Part shown: positions 13,928 to 22,564 of the stretch, in pieces
How the letters are laid out: the number at the start of each line of letters is the position of its first letter
How positions within the stretch are numbered: position 1 is the stretch's first letter
Assembly (NCBI GenBank): GCA_024734555.1
Contig: JANPWX010000537.1
Coordinates: 1,280,934 to 1,344,933 of the forward strand
Direction: 5' to 3'
Source of the DNA: Trochalopteron elliotii
Lineage: Eukaryota; Chordata; Aves; Passeriformes; Leiothrichidae
Length of the DNA: 64,000 bases
The notes under the pieces: model-generated
Database searches by the model: none
What the model was told of the DNA's origin: nothing
The model's input: the letters and a program-made list of their open reading frames with translations, nothing else
Program-made: the position numbers and the translations under genes

Positions 13928-14269
13928 ATTGATTTTGAAGATGTGATTGCTGAGCCAGAGGGAACACACAGCTTTGATGGGATTTGGAAGGCCAGTTTTA
14001 CCACCTTCACTGTAACGAAATACTGGTTCTATCGTTTACTCTCAGCAATCTTTGGTATTCCCATGGCTCTCATCTGGGGCATCTACTTTGCCATTTTGTC
14101 ATTCCTGCACATCTGGGCGGTGGTGCCATGCATAAGGAGCTACCTGATTGAGATCCAGTGCATTAGCCGTGTCTATTCCATCTGCATCCACACGTTCTGC
14201 GACCCGCTCTTTGAGGCCATAGGCAAAGTGTTCAGCAGCATCCGAGCCACGGTGCGGAAAGAGATCTGA
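13928..14269 (+). CDS. CAV1: Caveolin-1, last coding exon (exon 3), residues 66-178
   Basis: This exon encodes the C-terminal 113 residues of caveolin-1, the palmitoylated hairpin membrane protein that oligomerises into caveolae and binds cholesterol and signalling partners. Residue 1 of the exon corresponds to residue 66 of the 178-residue mammalian protein. The caveolin signature FEDVIAEP is at 68-75. The scaffolding domain (DGIWKASF to KYWFYR) spans about 82-101, and the intramembrane hairpin about 102-134, including the central Gly and Pro and P132. Palmitoylation cysteines C133, C143 and C156 are all present. An extra cysteine sits at the position equivalent to 151, where mammals have Tyr. 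The acceptor is CTGCAG at 13922-13927, phase 0, and the stop is TGA at 14267-14269. The FEDVIAEP motif and near-complete identity to mammalian caveolin-1 rule out CAV2 and CAV3. Earlier exons are outside the window. Confidence 0.98.
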   Translation: MDFEDVIAEPEGTHSFDGIWKASFTTFTVTKYWFYRLLSAIFGIPMALIWGIYFAILSFLHIWAVVPCIRSYLIEIQCISRVYSICIHTFCDPLFEAIGKVFSSIRATVRKEI

Positions 14270-14831
14270 GGGACAGTTCGAGGAGAGCCATCAGCCTAAG
14301 AAGGGGGTGAAGGTTTTGTGTTTTTTTGGAGTGTTTTGGTGCCAGTTTTGTGTTTCCCGAAGCAACATACAGCAACTGGTGGTGGACTGGCCCAAAACAA
14401 AGAATCACTTGCTCATTTTCTTTTTCTACTGTTCATTCTTACTGGACTACTTGCCTTTTTGGTTTTTTTTCCTTCCTTTTGCCTTTTTTCCCCCCTCTTT
14501 GGTCTGCATTTTAAACTAACCTTAAAGGGCTATTCTTCCATGCCAGCTGCATATTATTTTGCTGGCTGTTCAGTTCAGAGATTGAAGTGTTGTTGGATGC
14601 CTTTTTATCTTACCCTTCATTCCTTGTGAGATAAATCCAGTGATACTGAAGAATGACAAAAATGCTTTCCAACACTATAAAGCCATTCATTTTATTGTGG
14701 CTAAAGAGCGCAGAGCTATCACAGCAGAATGAACGTGACCAGCTGGCAGTTTTTAGCAGAATGTTCTTTTTCAATTGGATTGTCAGTTGACTGCAGCTAT
14801 TTACAGTCATGGTCAGATACTGTGCTGTATG

Positions 14832-14837
14832 AATAAA
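14832..14837 (+). terminator. Possible proximal poly(A) signal of CAV1
   Basis: A canonical AATAAA 563 bases after the CAV1 stop. Use of this site is not shown by the sequence. Confidence 0.35.
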
Positions 14838-16236
14838 TTAGTTAAGTAAACATATTACTGAACTAGAATATGTCCTGAAAATTTAACATTTTTCAGGCTG
14901 GAGACATTGATGTGTAAAAGCTTTGGTCGGTGCCTTTCTGTCTCATTCTGTCTTGGAAGTTTGCATCCGGTCATTTCTCAACCTTTGCTAGGATTGCAGA
15001 AACAAGCTGCAGTTGAGAGTTAAACTGGTCATTACAGAAATGTTTCCCTGACTGTGACTTATGACACATCCCTTAGCAAGCATTTAGGTGCTTATCTCAT
15101 TGGCATCTGGGGTATTTTTGCAAAGTATTAATATAAATGTACATGGCAGGTATGCCAGAGATAATCCTGAGTTAAAAGAAAAATGAAAGAGTGCCAGACA
15201 AGCCACAGGAGGCCAGAGAGGGGCTGCCCCTGAGAGAAACTTTTCTACAGCTTTCAAAACTTCCCTATCAGCAGAGGTCAGCCTGCCACTAGCACACAGA
15301 TTGTTTGCAGGATGCTTTGCTGAGTCTAAATGTATCCATCACAAGAGATGCTTTAGAATCTTCACATTTGTGTGTTGCTTTGTTCATTTTTAGCTGAGCT
15401 GCCACATCAGGAAATCTTAAACAGAGTGTTGTGTGAAAGTACCATGTTGCAAAGTGGAATGCCTCAGCAGCGAGGCCTTTGCAACGTGTTCTAATGCTGT
15501 GACCTGCAAGAGCTTTTTGCCCTCATGATAGTACTGTGTTCATAGATGCTCTCTGCATCCTCATTGGTTTGTGTGAAGCATTTGTAAAAATAGTTGCAAG
15601 GCTAATCATCTTTATTGTAAACAAGCTGGGGTCTGAGCCTGCTCCAGCTGGAATCTCTAGCAAACCAGTTCTTGACCTGCAGGAGTGCAAAATTTGTCCC
15701 TTGGGATGAACATGGAGCTGTCTGGTACACCTTCAGCTTTTTTTATTTAGCGCTGATATTTCACATATTGCTTTACCTAACTTGGAAGTGCCTTCCATTC
15801 TGTTTCTGCCAAAGCATTGAAAACTTTAGGAAATGCTGCATTTTTAAATGGAGGTGGGGGAGGGAAAAGGGGAAAGGGTGCACAAAAATTTACAAAGCTA
15901 TTAACTACTATTTGCATTTAAAACAGACACTGGTATGGATATAGTTTTATGTTTTTCTATGTACATAATGAAGAGTGTACTATTATAGATTTTTTCAGTA
16001 TTAAAAACAACCAAGATTGTAAACAAGAAATATTTTATCTTTTTATGAGGAAAATCACTCTGAAGAAAACCTTCTTGATTTACCATATAAACTGTATATC
16101 CTGAAAGCTGTCTGTTCACTTAGAGTTCTTAGTCCCTAATCCAAATACATTGCTGATCCAAACATTTACATTATTGTTATAAGCTTACAGATATAACTGA
16201 CACCTTTTTTAAAAATTCTGCATGTACATTAAAGAC

Positions 16237-16242
16237 AATAAA
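16237..16242 (+). terminator. CAV1: Likely main poly(A) signal of CAV1
   Basis: AATAAA about 1.97 kb after the stop, followed by GT/T-rich sequence (CTGTCTGACTTCTTTTTC near 16265) of the kind found downstream of cleavage sites. A further AATAAA at 16361-16366 is an alternative. Confidence 0.65.
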
Positions 16243-16260
16243 AAGATGCTTAATGGTAGA

Positions 16261-17924
16261 TCCTGTCTGACTTCTTTTTCCTTGAAAGTCATGTTTAAAA
16301 AATACACAAAAAATTGTGTAAAGCTTTCTGTGTCATTCCAGTAAAAACAGGATTTTTCCTAATAAAAGCTCGTTAGCCTTAGCATTTAATGTATGGAAAT
16401 AGGGGAATGACAGCTTTTATTTAGCCATGTACAGATGTAACTTGTGACAGGACAGTTCATTTCTATGGGTTTGTTGCACAATACCTGTCACACTGTTACA
16501 CAAAAGCCCAACAAAACATGCTATTATGAATGGTCTACAAATCTATTAACTGTATTTTAATGTTCAAATGGCAGATAACAAATAAATGTAGTCCATCATA
16601 GGTTTTCCAATAGAAGAATGGTGTGTCTAGGAGCACTTGATAAGCCAATGGTAGCAAATAGTATGTTGAATTGGACTATCTTAGGAAAATGCAAAATATT
16701 TTAAAAGCAAAAGGGAGGTTGTAATCTGAAAGAAAAGCAAATACACCTTCGGTATCCAAAAACATCTTGCTTTTGCAAAGAGCCTAATCTATTCAGGCTT
16801 AACTGTTTATAATATCATGACTCCAAGACTCTTCATGAGAGAGACATGCAGATTGATACTATGATTGCACTGTCCCTAACACTTGCTGAGCCGTGGTCAC
16901 GGGGCTGAGCTGTGGCTGGATCTCTTATCCATGCTCCTGCCATAACACTTAGAACCATAGCCAAGATACACCCCATAGCAAGATCCAGGTTTGTCAAGTA
17001 GAGGATTAGACATTAGGTGTTGGATAGTAGCAGGCAATTTCTTGGCTTGGCTGTAAATGTGGTGTAGACAGCCTCACTCTGCTAGATACAAGTCAGTGTC
17101 GTAAACTGCCCCAAGACCTATGCATTCAGGTGGGCTCAATATGGTTTTTCCTCTTACCAGAAAACTTCTGTGGCTGTCATTGGTGACTCTTCTCCTCCAC
17201 TGAGTCACCAGTTCTTAGATTTTGCCATGTAGTTTGAACTATGTTCCTGAGACGAAGTATGGGAGATCTGGGCACTTCAGACAAGTTGGAGCACCCAAGT
17301 ACTGAGAGCGTGTGAACTGTCTGGCTGTTTGCTTGATCCATCTGAATTTGACTGAGAACTAAATACAGAATATATTTATTGAAATGAAGTTGCAACAAAA
17401 TATAAAGACAAATCTTAGGCTTTTAATAATAATGGAAAATTTCCATATCTGCACCCAAGCTACCTTTTAACCCTCACTCAGGTCTAACTGGGGCTGTTCT
17501 ATGTTCACTTGTTTGCTTTCATTGCTTGATGTCTGCTGCATCCTTTTGTTTCCTCATGTCCTGAGGAGGAGGACAGAAGCACAGAATAAAAGTCTTTGCT
17601 AAGATAGAACACCTTTATTATCCTCATTTATGTCTTACAAACCTTGACTTTTTCATTTCATGTCATGTCTGCCACTGGGACATCGTGTGACACGAGTTTT
17701 TTATTTCTATCTTGCTCCTTTCTGTAGAGCTTTTAATTAAAATTTCTGTCATATAGTACAAATGGCACATCCTGTCTCCAAGATGCTTTTCTCTGTTAGG
17801 GGCTTCTGAAGGCACAATGGTAAAACGTACATTTGATAACTGTGAAAATATAAATGCACAGTATTCTCACTCAATTTGTAACTGCTATTACTAAGCAGTC
17901 TATATATAAAAAATAGCATGGCTA
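16261..17924. other. Intergenic sequence, no gene seen
   Basis: AT-rich unique sequence between the CAV1 3' end and the first downstream CR1. An AATAAA at 16361-16366 may extend the CAV1 3'UTR slightly. I see no coding or RNA gene. Confidence 0.6.
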
Positions 17925-18482
17925 TTCATGACTAGGGAAGTCATTGTCCCTCTGTACTCAACACTGGTGAGGCCACACCTTGAGTGCTGTGCCCAGTTCT
18001 GGGTGCCTCATTGCATGAAAGACATGGACGTGCTGGAGCGTGTCCAGAGAAGGGCAACGGAGCTGGTGAAGCACCTAGAGAGTGAGTCCTATGAGGAACA
18101 GCTGAGAGACCTGGATTTGTTTATCCTGGAGAAAAGGAGGCTCAGGGTACACTACCTCTCTCTGCAACTGCCATCAGAAAGGAGGTTGTAGCCAGGTGGG
18201 TTCAGCCTCTTCTCCCAGGCAACCAGAGACAGGAGAAGAGAAAATGGTCTCAAGCTGTATTAGGGGAGGTTCAGGTTGGACATCCGGAAGAATTTCTCCA
18301 CTATTAGGGTGGTCAAGCATTGGAACAGGCTGCCTAAGTAGATGGTAGAGTCACCATCCTTGGAAGTGTTCAGGAAATGACAACGTGGCACTTAGGGCTA
18401 TGGTTTGGTTGATGTGGGGGTGTTTGGTCAAATGTTGGACTCAATGATTCTTGAGGTCTTCTCCAGCTTTAATGATTCTAAG
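17925..18482 (+). mobile_element. CR1 LINE, 3' fragment with reverse-transcriptase C-terminus
   Basis: A plus-strand CR1 copy. The first 260 bases still read as the C-terminal end of the CR1 ORF2 protein ([15 protein letters not shown], then [14 protein letters not shown]), which is diagnostic for CR1. The usual CR1 3' untranslated region follows, with GTTGGACTCAATGATTCTTG and a final AATGATTCTA related to the CR1 terminal octamer. It is about 560 bp, 5'-truncated and moderately diverged. It is the same general subfamily as the minus-strand copy at 25570. Confidence 0.95.
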
Positions 18483-18823
18483 GACAGCACAAGTAGGAAG
18501 ACAGACTCATTACAAGCCTGCGCCTTCTCTCATAGTCAAAACACATTGTAGTGTTGATTCAAGACGCAAGCCACAGTGCCTAGACTCAACTCTAGTAGGT
18601 GGTTTGCTTTTGTTCTGAGAACCTGAATTTCCTTGGCCCATTAAAACTCACTGAGAGGGTGGTCAGGTTACACATACATACAGCAGGGAAGTATTAATGA
18701 GGTGTTACTCTATCTGACCTTCTCCTGTAGGAGCTGGAGATGATAAATGCTGTCAGGGATCCCTAACAAATGCTGGGAAATTACATCTCTCTGAGGCTTG
18801 TAGTCTATCATCTCACTCCTTGA
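18483..18823. other. Unique sequence, no gene seen
   Basis: A short non-repetitive stretch between the CR1 copy and the retroviral insertion. No feature recognised. Confidence 0.6.
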
Positions 18824-18828
18824 GAGAG
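18824..18828. repeat. 5-bp target-site duplication, left copy (GAGAG)
   Basis: GAGAG immediately precedes the 5' LTR and recurs right after the 3' LTR at 22560-22564. A 5-bp duplication is usual for ERVL-like (class III) insertions. The site is itself GA-rich, so a chance match is not excluded. Confidence 0.75.
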
Positions 18829-19368
18829 TGTCCTGGGTTGATGGCACCTCCTATCCCAATCGTGCAGCTTTATCTCTATGTACTGCATTGTTATGTCTGA
18901 CAGCTCCCCCCCCCACCTCGGTGGGGTGTTTGTGGCGGTGGGGCTACTTGTGCTTTTGCTTTTGGCTGCTTGCTCGGCTTGGCTGCAGGCTTGGCTTTGC
19001 TTTGCTTTTGCTGCTGCCTTTATTTCGCTGCTTTAGTTTTTTTCCTTTTTTTCTTTCTCTCCCTTTCCCCCCCACCCCCCCGAAGATCATTGGACCGGCT
19101 CCGGACCTGACCTGGGAATATCTGGGGGTCCTCGATGCCTGAAAACAGAAGCTCTGCGCCCTCCCCTCACAGCAACTGCTTGAGTATTTTTCTTTTCCCT
19201 TGTGTTGGGGAGTGTCTTTGTTTATTTGTCAATAAATAGGTTTTTTCCACTTCTCCTCCGAGGAATTCCTTCTCAAACCCAGAGCTGGGGGGGGAAGGGG
19301 TGGTGGAGGTTTGTTTTCTGGGGGGCTCCTTCTGGAGACCTTCCCCTAATTTGTCCTAAACCAGGACA
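18829..19368 (+). repeat. 5' LTR of the ERVL-like provirus
   Basis: 540 bp with TG...CA ends. It contains a C-run, a T/C-rich tract (19037-19080) and AATAAA at 19231-19236, which would serve as the retroviral poly(A) signal. I see no clear TATA box. By eye it differs from the 3' LTR at roughly a dozen substitutions plus length changes in C, G and TTTGC runs, about 2-3 percent. Confidence 0.95.
19231..19236 (+). terminator. LTR poly(A) signal AATAAA (5' LTR)
   Basis: A canonical hexamer within the LTR, repeated at 22422-22427 in the 3' LTR. Confidence 0.7.
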
Positions 19369-19377
19369 ATATACTTT

Positions 19378-19395
19378 TGGTGCGTTGGCCGGAAA
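19378..19395 (+). promoter_or_regulatory. Retroviral primer-binding site, tRNA-Gly type
   Basis: TGGTGCGTTGGCCGG begins 9 bp after the 5' LTR. It is complementary to the 3' end of vertebrate tRNA-Gly(UCC), whose acceptor strand ends CCGGCCAACGCA plus CCA. About 17 of 18 positions agree. This is where the tRNA primer would start minus-strand DNA synthesis. Assignment rests on my knowledge of the tRNA sequence. Confidence 0.8.
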
Positions 19396-19466
19396 AGGGC
19401 CAGAGGAAGTGGAAAAAACTTTAATAATAATATTGGTGGTTCTAATTGTTGTGTGGGTGTATTGGT

Positions 19467-20033
19467 ATGGTTTTTTCTGGATTCATAATGTCATTTGGGG
19501 TGGAAGCCTGCCGGTATTTCTGGTCCCTAGGGTTTTTTGAAGTTTTAATACCTCTGTGGTACCTAGGGTTACTTCCTTACCCAGAAATAGCTCTGGTGTT
19601 TTCCCTAATCCGTACTTCTTTTAGCCATGGGGTACTAACCAGAATACTCATTGGGCTGGGCTTGTTTGTAATGATTTACAGGAGGGTTACAAAAATGCTG
19701 GAATCTGTTCCAGAAGTGTTTGGTTCATTGTTATGGGTGTTTACTCAGTTTGTTGGGGGAGAAGCAGGGGAAGGGGTTTTCCAGCCTCTGTTCTCCTTCT
19801 CCTTTGGATTGCTTACATCTCTATTAGAAAATGTTCAGTCTCCCCTGAGTGTTAAAGAGACCATCTTTCTGGCATTTAATTTAGTAAGTTTTTTCTATAC
19901 TGTCCGCAGTTTATATAAAATGAAAGCTGAGATTTCCAAAGGGGCTAATGAGACTTCTGATTTAGGAGTAAAGTCAAGCAGGAGATCGCTCATGCAATGG
20001 CCCTTGGCCCAGTCAGGACAGGACCAGATGTGA
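19467..20033 (+). CDS. Hydrophobic leader frame of the ERV, unknown function
   Basis: A 188-codon frame from the first ATG after an in-frame stop (TAA at 19443-19445) to TGA at 20031-20033, 72 bases past the primer-binding site. I recognise no family. The predicted product is strongly hydrophobic, with four possible membrane segments (about residues 17-40, 54-72, 108-125 and 133-148). These are followed by a basic, polar tail rich in K, R, E and S. It occupies the position of gag but does not look like capsid or nucleocapsid, and no zinc knuckle is present. A second hydrophobic frame overlaps its start (up to 19540), because the DNA is T-rich. T-rich DNA makes hydrophobic peptides by chance, so coding status is uncertain. 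It could be a real accessory or pre-gag product, a remnant, or noncoding leader. Confidence 0.35.
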   Translation: MVFSGFIMSFGVEACRYFWSLGFFEVLIPLWYLGLLPYPEIALVFSLIRTSFSHGVLTRILIGLGLFVMIYRRVTKMLESVPEVFGSLLWVFTQFVGGEAGEGVFQPLFSFSFGLLTSLLENVQSPLSVKETIFLAFNLVSFFYTVRSLYKMKAEISKGANETSDLGVKSSRRSLMQWPLAQSGQDQM

Positions 20034-20034
20034 A

Positions 20035-20253
20035 GAACGTGCTCTACTCTGCAGCCGGGAGCCATGGTCCTGGAGCCTTTGGCAGAAAGTGCCTGGGGAG
20101 ACTCGAGGCCGCCCACTAGGCTTTTGGAGTCGAAGCTACAGAGGGGCTGAGGCCAGTTACACTCCAACTGAGAAGGAAATTTTAGCAGCCTATGAAGGAA
20201 TCCAAGCTGCCTCGGAGGTGATTGGCACAGAAGCACAACTCCTCCTGGCACCC
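20035..20253 (+). pseudogene. ERV reverse transcriptase, C-terminal remnant
   Basis: About 73 codons in the same frame as the following RNase H. They match the end of an ERVL-type reverse transcriptase and connection region, including PLGFWSRSYRGAE and YTPTEKEILAAYEG. The polymerase palm and fingers, including the YXDD catalytic box, are absent, so the internal deletion joins the leader to this point. The frame ends at TGA 20254-20256, just before the connection sequence continues. The stop probably arose by decay of a CpG-containing arginine codon. Confidence 0.8.
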
Positions 20254-20256
20254 TGA

Positions 20257-21378
20257 CTACCAGTGCTGGGGTGGATGTTCAAAGGAAAGGTCCCCACCAC
20301 CCACCATGCCACCGATGCCACATGGAGCAAGTGGATTGCTCTAATTACACAGCGCACCCGTATGGGTAAATTGAATCGTTCTGGGATCTTGGAAATAATT
20401 ACAAATTGGCCGGAAGGTGAAAGTTTTGGTCTCACAGATGAAGAACCAGAACAAGTGACACGGGCTGAAGAAGCTCCACCATATAATCAACTGCCAGCAG
20501 AGGAGACACATTATGCTCTTTTCACTGACGGTTCCTGCCGCATTGTAGGGACGAACCAGAAGTGGAAAGCAGCTGTGTGGAGCCCCACACGACAAGTTGC
20601 TGAGGCCACGGAAGGAGATGGTGGATCGAGCCAACTTGCAGAACTCAAAGCCGTTCAATTGGCCCTGGACATTGCTGAGAGAGAGAAGTGGCCAAAACTC
20701 CACCTCTATACTGATTCATGGATGGTAGCCAATGCTCTGTGGGGATGGCTAGAGAGGTGGAAAAAGGCTAATTGGCAGCGTAGAGGAAAACCAATTTGGG
20801 CTGCTGAAGAGTGGAGAGACATTGCTACCAGGATAGGGAGACTACCTGTGAAAGTCCGCCACGTAGATGCTCATATCCCCAAGAGTAGAGCTAATGAGGA
20901 GCATCAAAACAATGAGCAGGTAGATCGGGCTGCAAAGATAGAGGTGTCAAAGATAGACTTAGATTGGGAACACAAGGGAGAGCTGTTCCTAGCCCGATGG
21001 GCCCACGATGCCTCAGGTCATCAGGGCAGAGACGCCACCTATAAGTGGGCACGAGACCGAGGGGTGGATCTAACCTTGGACAGTATTTCTCAGGTTACCC
21101 ACGATTGTGAGACATGTGCTGCCATCAAACAGGCCAAGCGGGTGAAGCCTCTATGGTATGGTGGACAGTGGTCCAAATACAAGTATGGGGAGGCCTGGCA
21201 GATTGATTATATCACATTACCCCAGACACGTCAAGGTAAGTGCTACGTGCTCACAATGGTGGAAGCCACCACGGGGTGGCTGGAGACCTACCCTGTTTCT
21301 CATGCTACGGCCCGTAACACCATCCTGGGCCTTGAGAAGCAAGTCCTGTGGAGACATGGTACCCCTGAAAAGGATTGA
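20257..21378 (+). pseudogene. ERV pol: RNase H and integrase N-terminal half
   Basis: An open frame of about 370 codons from just after the in-frame stop to TGA at 21376-21378. Residues are numbered from the GTG at 20263. The RNase H domain spans about residues 84-226 with all four acidic catalytic residues: D89 in FTDGS, E127 in AELKA, D151 in YTDSW and D221 in VDRAA. The integrase zinc-binding HHCC follows as H248, H253, C282 and C285. The first catalytic aspartate of the integrase core is D315 in QIDYI. The frame is then lost through one extra base in an A-run at about 21368-21371, so integrase continues in the next frame. Domain order and motifs are typical of ERVL-like pol. Pseudogene status is certain, family assignment likely. 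Confidence 0.93.
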
Positions 21379-21841
21379 GTCAGACAACGGGACTCATTTC
21401 AAGAACAGCCTTATCAGCACATGGGCTAGGGAACATGGCATTGAGTGGGTGTACCATATTCCCTATCATGCACCAGCTGCTGGGAAAGTGGAGAGGCACA
21501 ATGCACTGTTAAAAACCCAGTTGAAAGCATTGGCTGGGGGATCTTTCAAAAACTGGGAGCAGCATTTGGCAAATGCCACCTGGTTGGTTAACACCCGAGG
21601 TTCCACCAACCGAGCGGGTCCTGCTCAGTCTGAGCTCCTTAATATTGTAGATGGAGATAAAGCCCCAGTGGCCCATGTCAGAGGTTTGTTGGGAAAGACA
21701 GTATGGATCAACCCTGCCTTGAGTACAGGGAAACCCATCCGTGGGATTGTTTTTGCTCAAGGACCAGGTTGTACATGGTGGATAATGCAGAAAGATGGAA
21801 TAACACGCTGTGTACCTCAGGGAGATCTGAATGTGGGGTGA
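21372..21841 (+). pseudogene. ERV pol: integrase C-terminal half, shifted frame
   Basis: This frame continues the integrase core after the one-base shift. It contains the second catalytic aspartate in IESDNGTHF (codon 21383-21385) and the glutamate in GKVERHN (codon 21491-21493). The 35 residues between them are the spacing of a DD35E integrase. The C-terminal small beta-barrel DNA-binding region (GKTVWINPAL to TRCVPQGDL) follows, and the frame ends at TGA 21839-21841. No further long frame lies between here and the 3' LTR, so there is no env. Confidence 0.92.
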
Positions 21842-22002
21842 GACTCCTATGCAAATGTCATTGTTGGATGAATGTTACTACATGGAACAGAAAGAAAAGT
21901 ATAAGTGTCAAAGGTCTAAGCAAGTAAGATAGAAGGAAATGTGTAAGTGTTGAAGGTTTGAGTAAGTGAGATGCAAGTTTTTTATTGTATGTTCACGATA
22001 TG

Positions 22003-22017
22003 GGATAAGGGGTGGAA
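22003..22017 (+). promoter_or_regulatory. Possible polypurine tract of the ERV
   Basis: Purine-rich GGATAAGGGGTGGAA directly abuts the 3' LTR, where plus-strand synthesis would be primed. It is interrupted by two T residues, so it may be degraded. Confidence 0.5.
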
Positions 22018-22559
22018 TGTCCTGGGTTGAGGGTGCCTCCTATCCCAATCGTGCAGCTTTATCTCTATGTACTGCACTGTTATGTCTGACAGCTGCCCCC
22101 CCTCCCCCCCTCGGTGGGGTGTTTGCGGCGGTGGGACTATTTGTGCTTTTGCTTTTGGCTGCTTGCTCGGCTTGGCTGCAGGCTTGGCTTTGCTTTTGCT
22201 GCTGCTGCCTTTATTTCGCTGCTTTAGTTTTTTTCCTTTTTTTCTTTCTCTCCCTTTCCCCCCCACCCCCCCGAAGATCATTGGACCGGCTCCGGACCTG
22301 ACCTGGGAATATCTGGGGGTCCTCGATGCCTGAAAACAGAAGCTCTGCGCCCTCCCTTCACAGCAACTGCTTGAGTATTTTTCTTTTCCCTTGTGTTGGG
22401 GAGTGTCTTTGTTTATTTGTCAATAAATAGGTTTTTTCCACTTCTCCTCCGAGGAATTCCTTCTCAAACCCAGAGCTGGGGGAAGAAGGGGTGGTGGAGG
22501 TTTGTTTTCTGGGGGGCTCCTTCTGGAGACCTTCCCCTAATTTGTCCTAAACCAGGACA
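22018..22559 (+). repeat. 3' LTR of the ERVL-like provirus
   Basis: 542 bp, TGTCCTGGG to CCAGGACA, with AATAAA at 22422-22427. Nearly identical to the 5' LTR. Most differences are in the first 120 bases and in homopolymer runs. Confidence 0.95.
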
Positions 22560-22564
22560 GAGAG
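22560..22564. repeat. 5-bp target-site duplication, right copy (GAGAG)
   Basis: Matches 18824-18828 on the far side of the provirus. Confidence 0.75.

Larger units (their letters stand above)
14270..16260 (+). other. CAV1: CAV1 3' untranslated region
   Basis: AT-rich sequence following the CAV1 stop codon, about 2 kb, comparable to the roughly 2-kb 3'UTR of mammalian CAV1. It begins with a T-rich tract (14310-14510). It contains an internal AATAAA at 14832-14837 that could give a short isoform, and it ends at the AATAAA at 16237-16242. The end coordinate is inferred from that signal plus about 15-20 bases. The short open frames inside it are chance openings in T-rich sequence. Confidence 0.8.
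18829..22559 (+). mobile_element. Endogenous retrovirus, ERVL-like, internally deleted
   Basis: A 3.73-kb provirus bounded by two LTRs of about 540 bp that start TGTCCTGGG and end CCAGGACA. It is flanked by GAGAG. In order it carries: 5' LTR, a 9-bp spacer, a tRNA-Gly-type primer-binding site, a hydrophobic leader frame, a reverse-transcriptase tail, RNase H, integrase, a purine-rich tract and the 3' LTR. The internal region is only 2.65 kb, so gag, protease and most of the reverse transcriptase are missing. No env-like frame is seen. The pol type, with an RNase H-integrase block ending just before the 3' LTR, together with the 5-bp duplication suggests a class III (ERVL-like) element. It is not coding-competent because of the deletion, one stop and one frameshift. 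It lies in the same orientation as CAV1, about 2.6 kb past its poly(A) signal. Confidence 0.95.
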
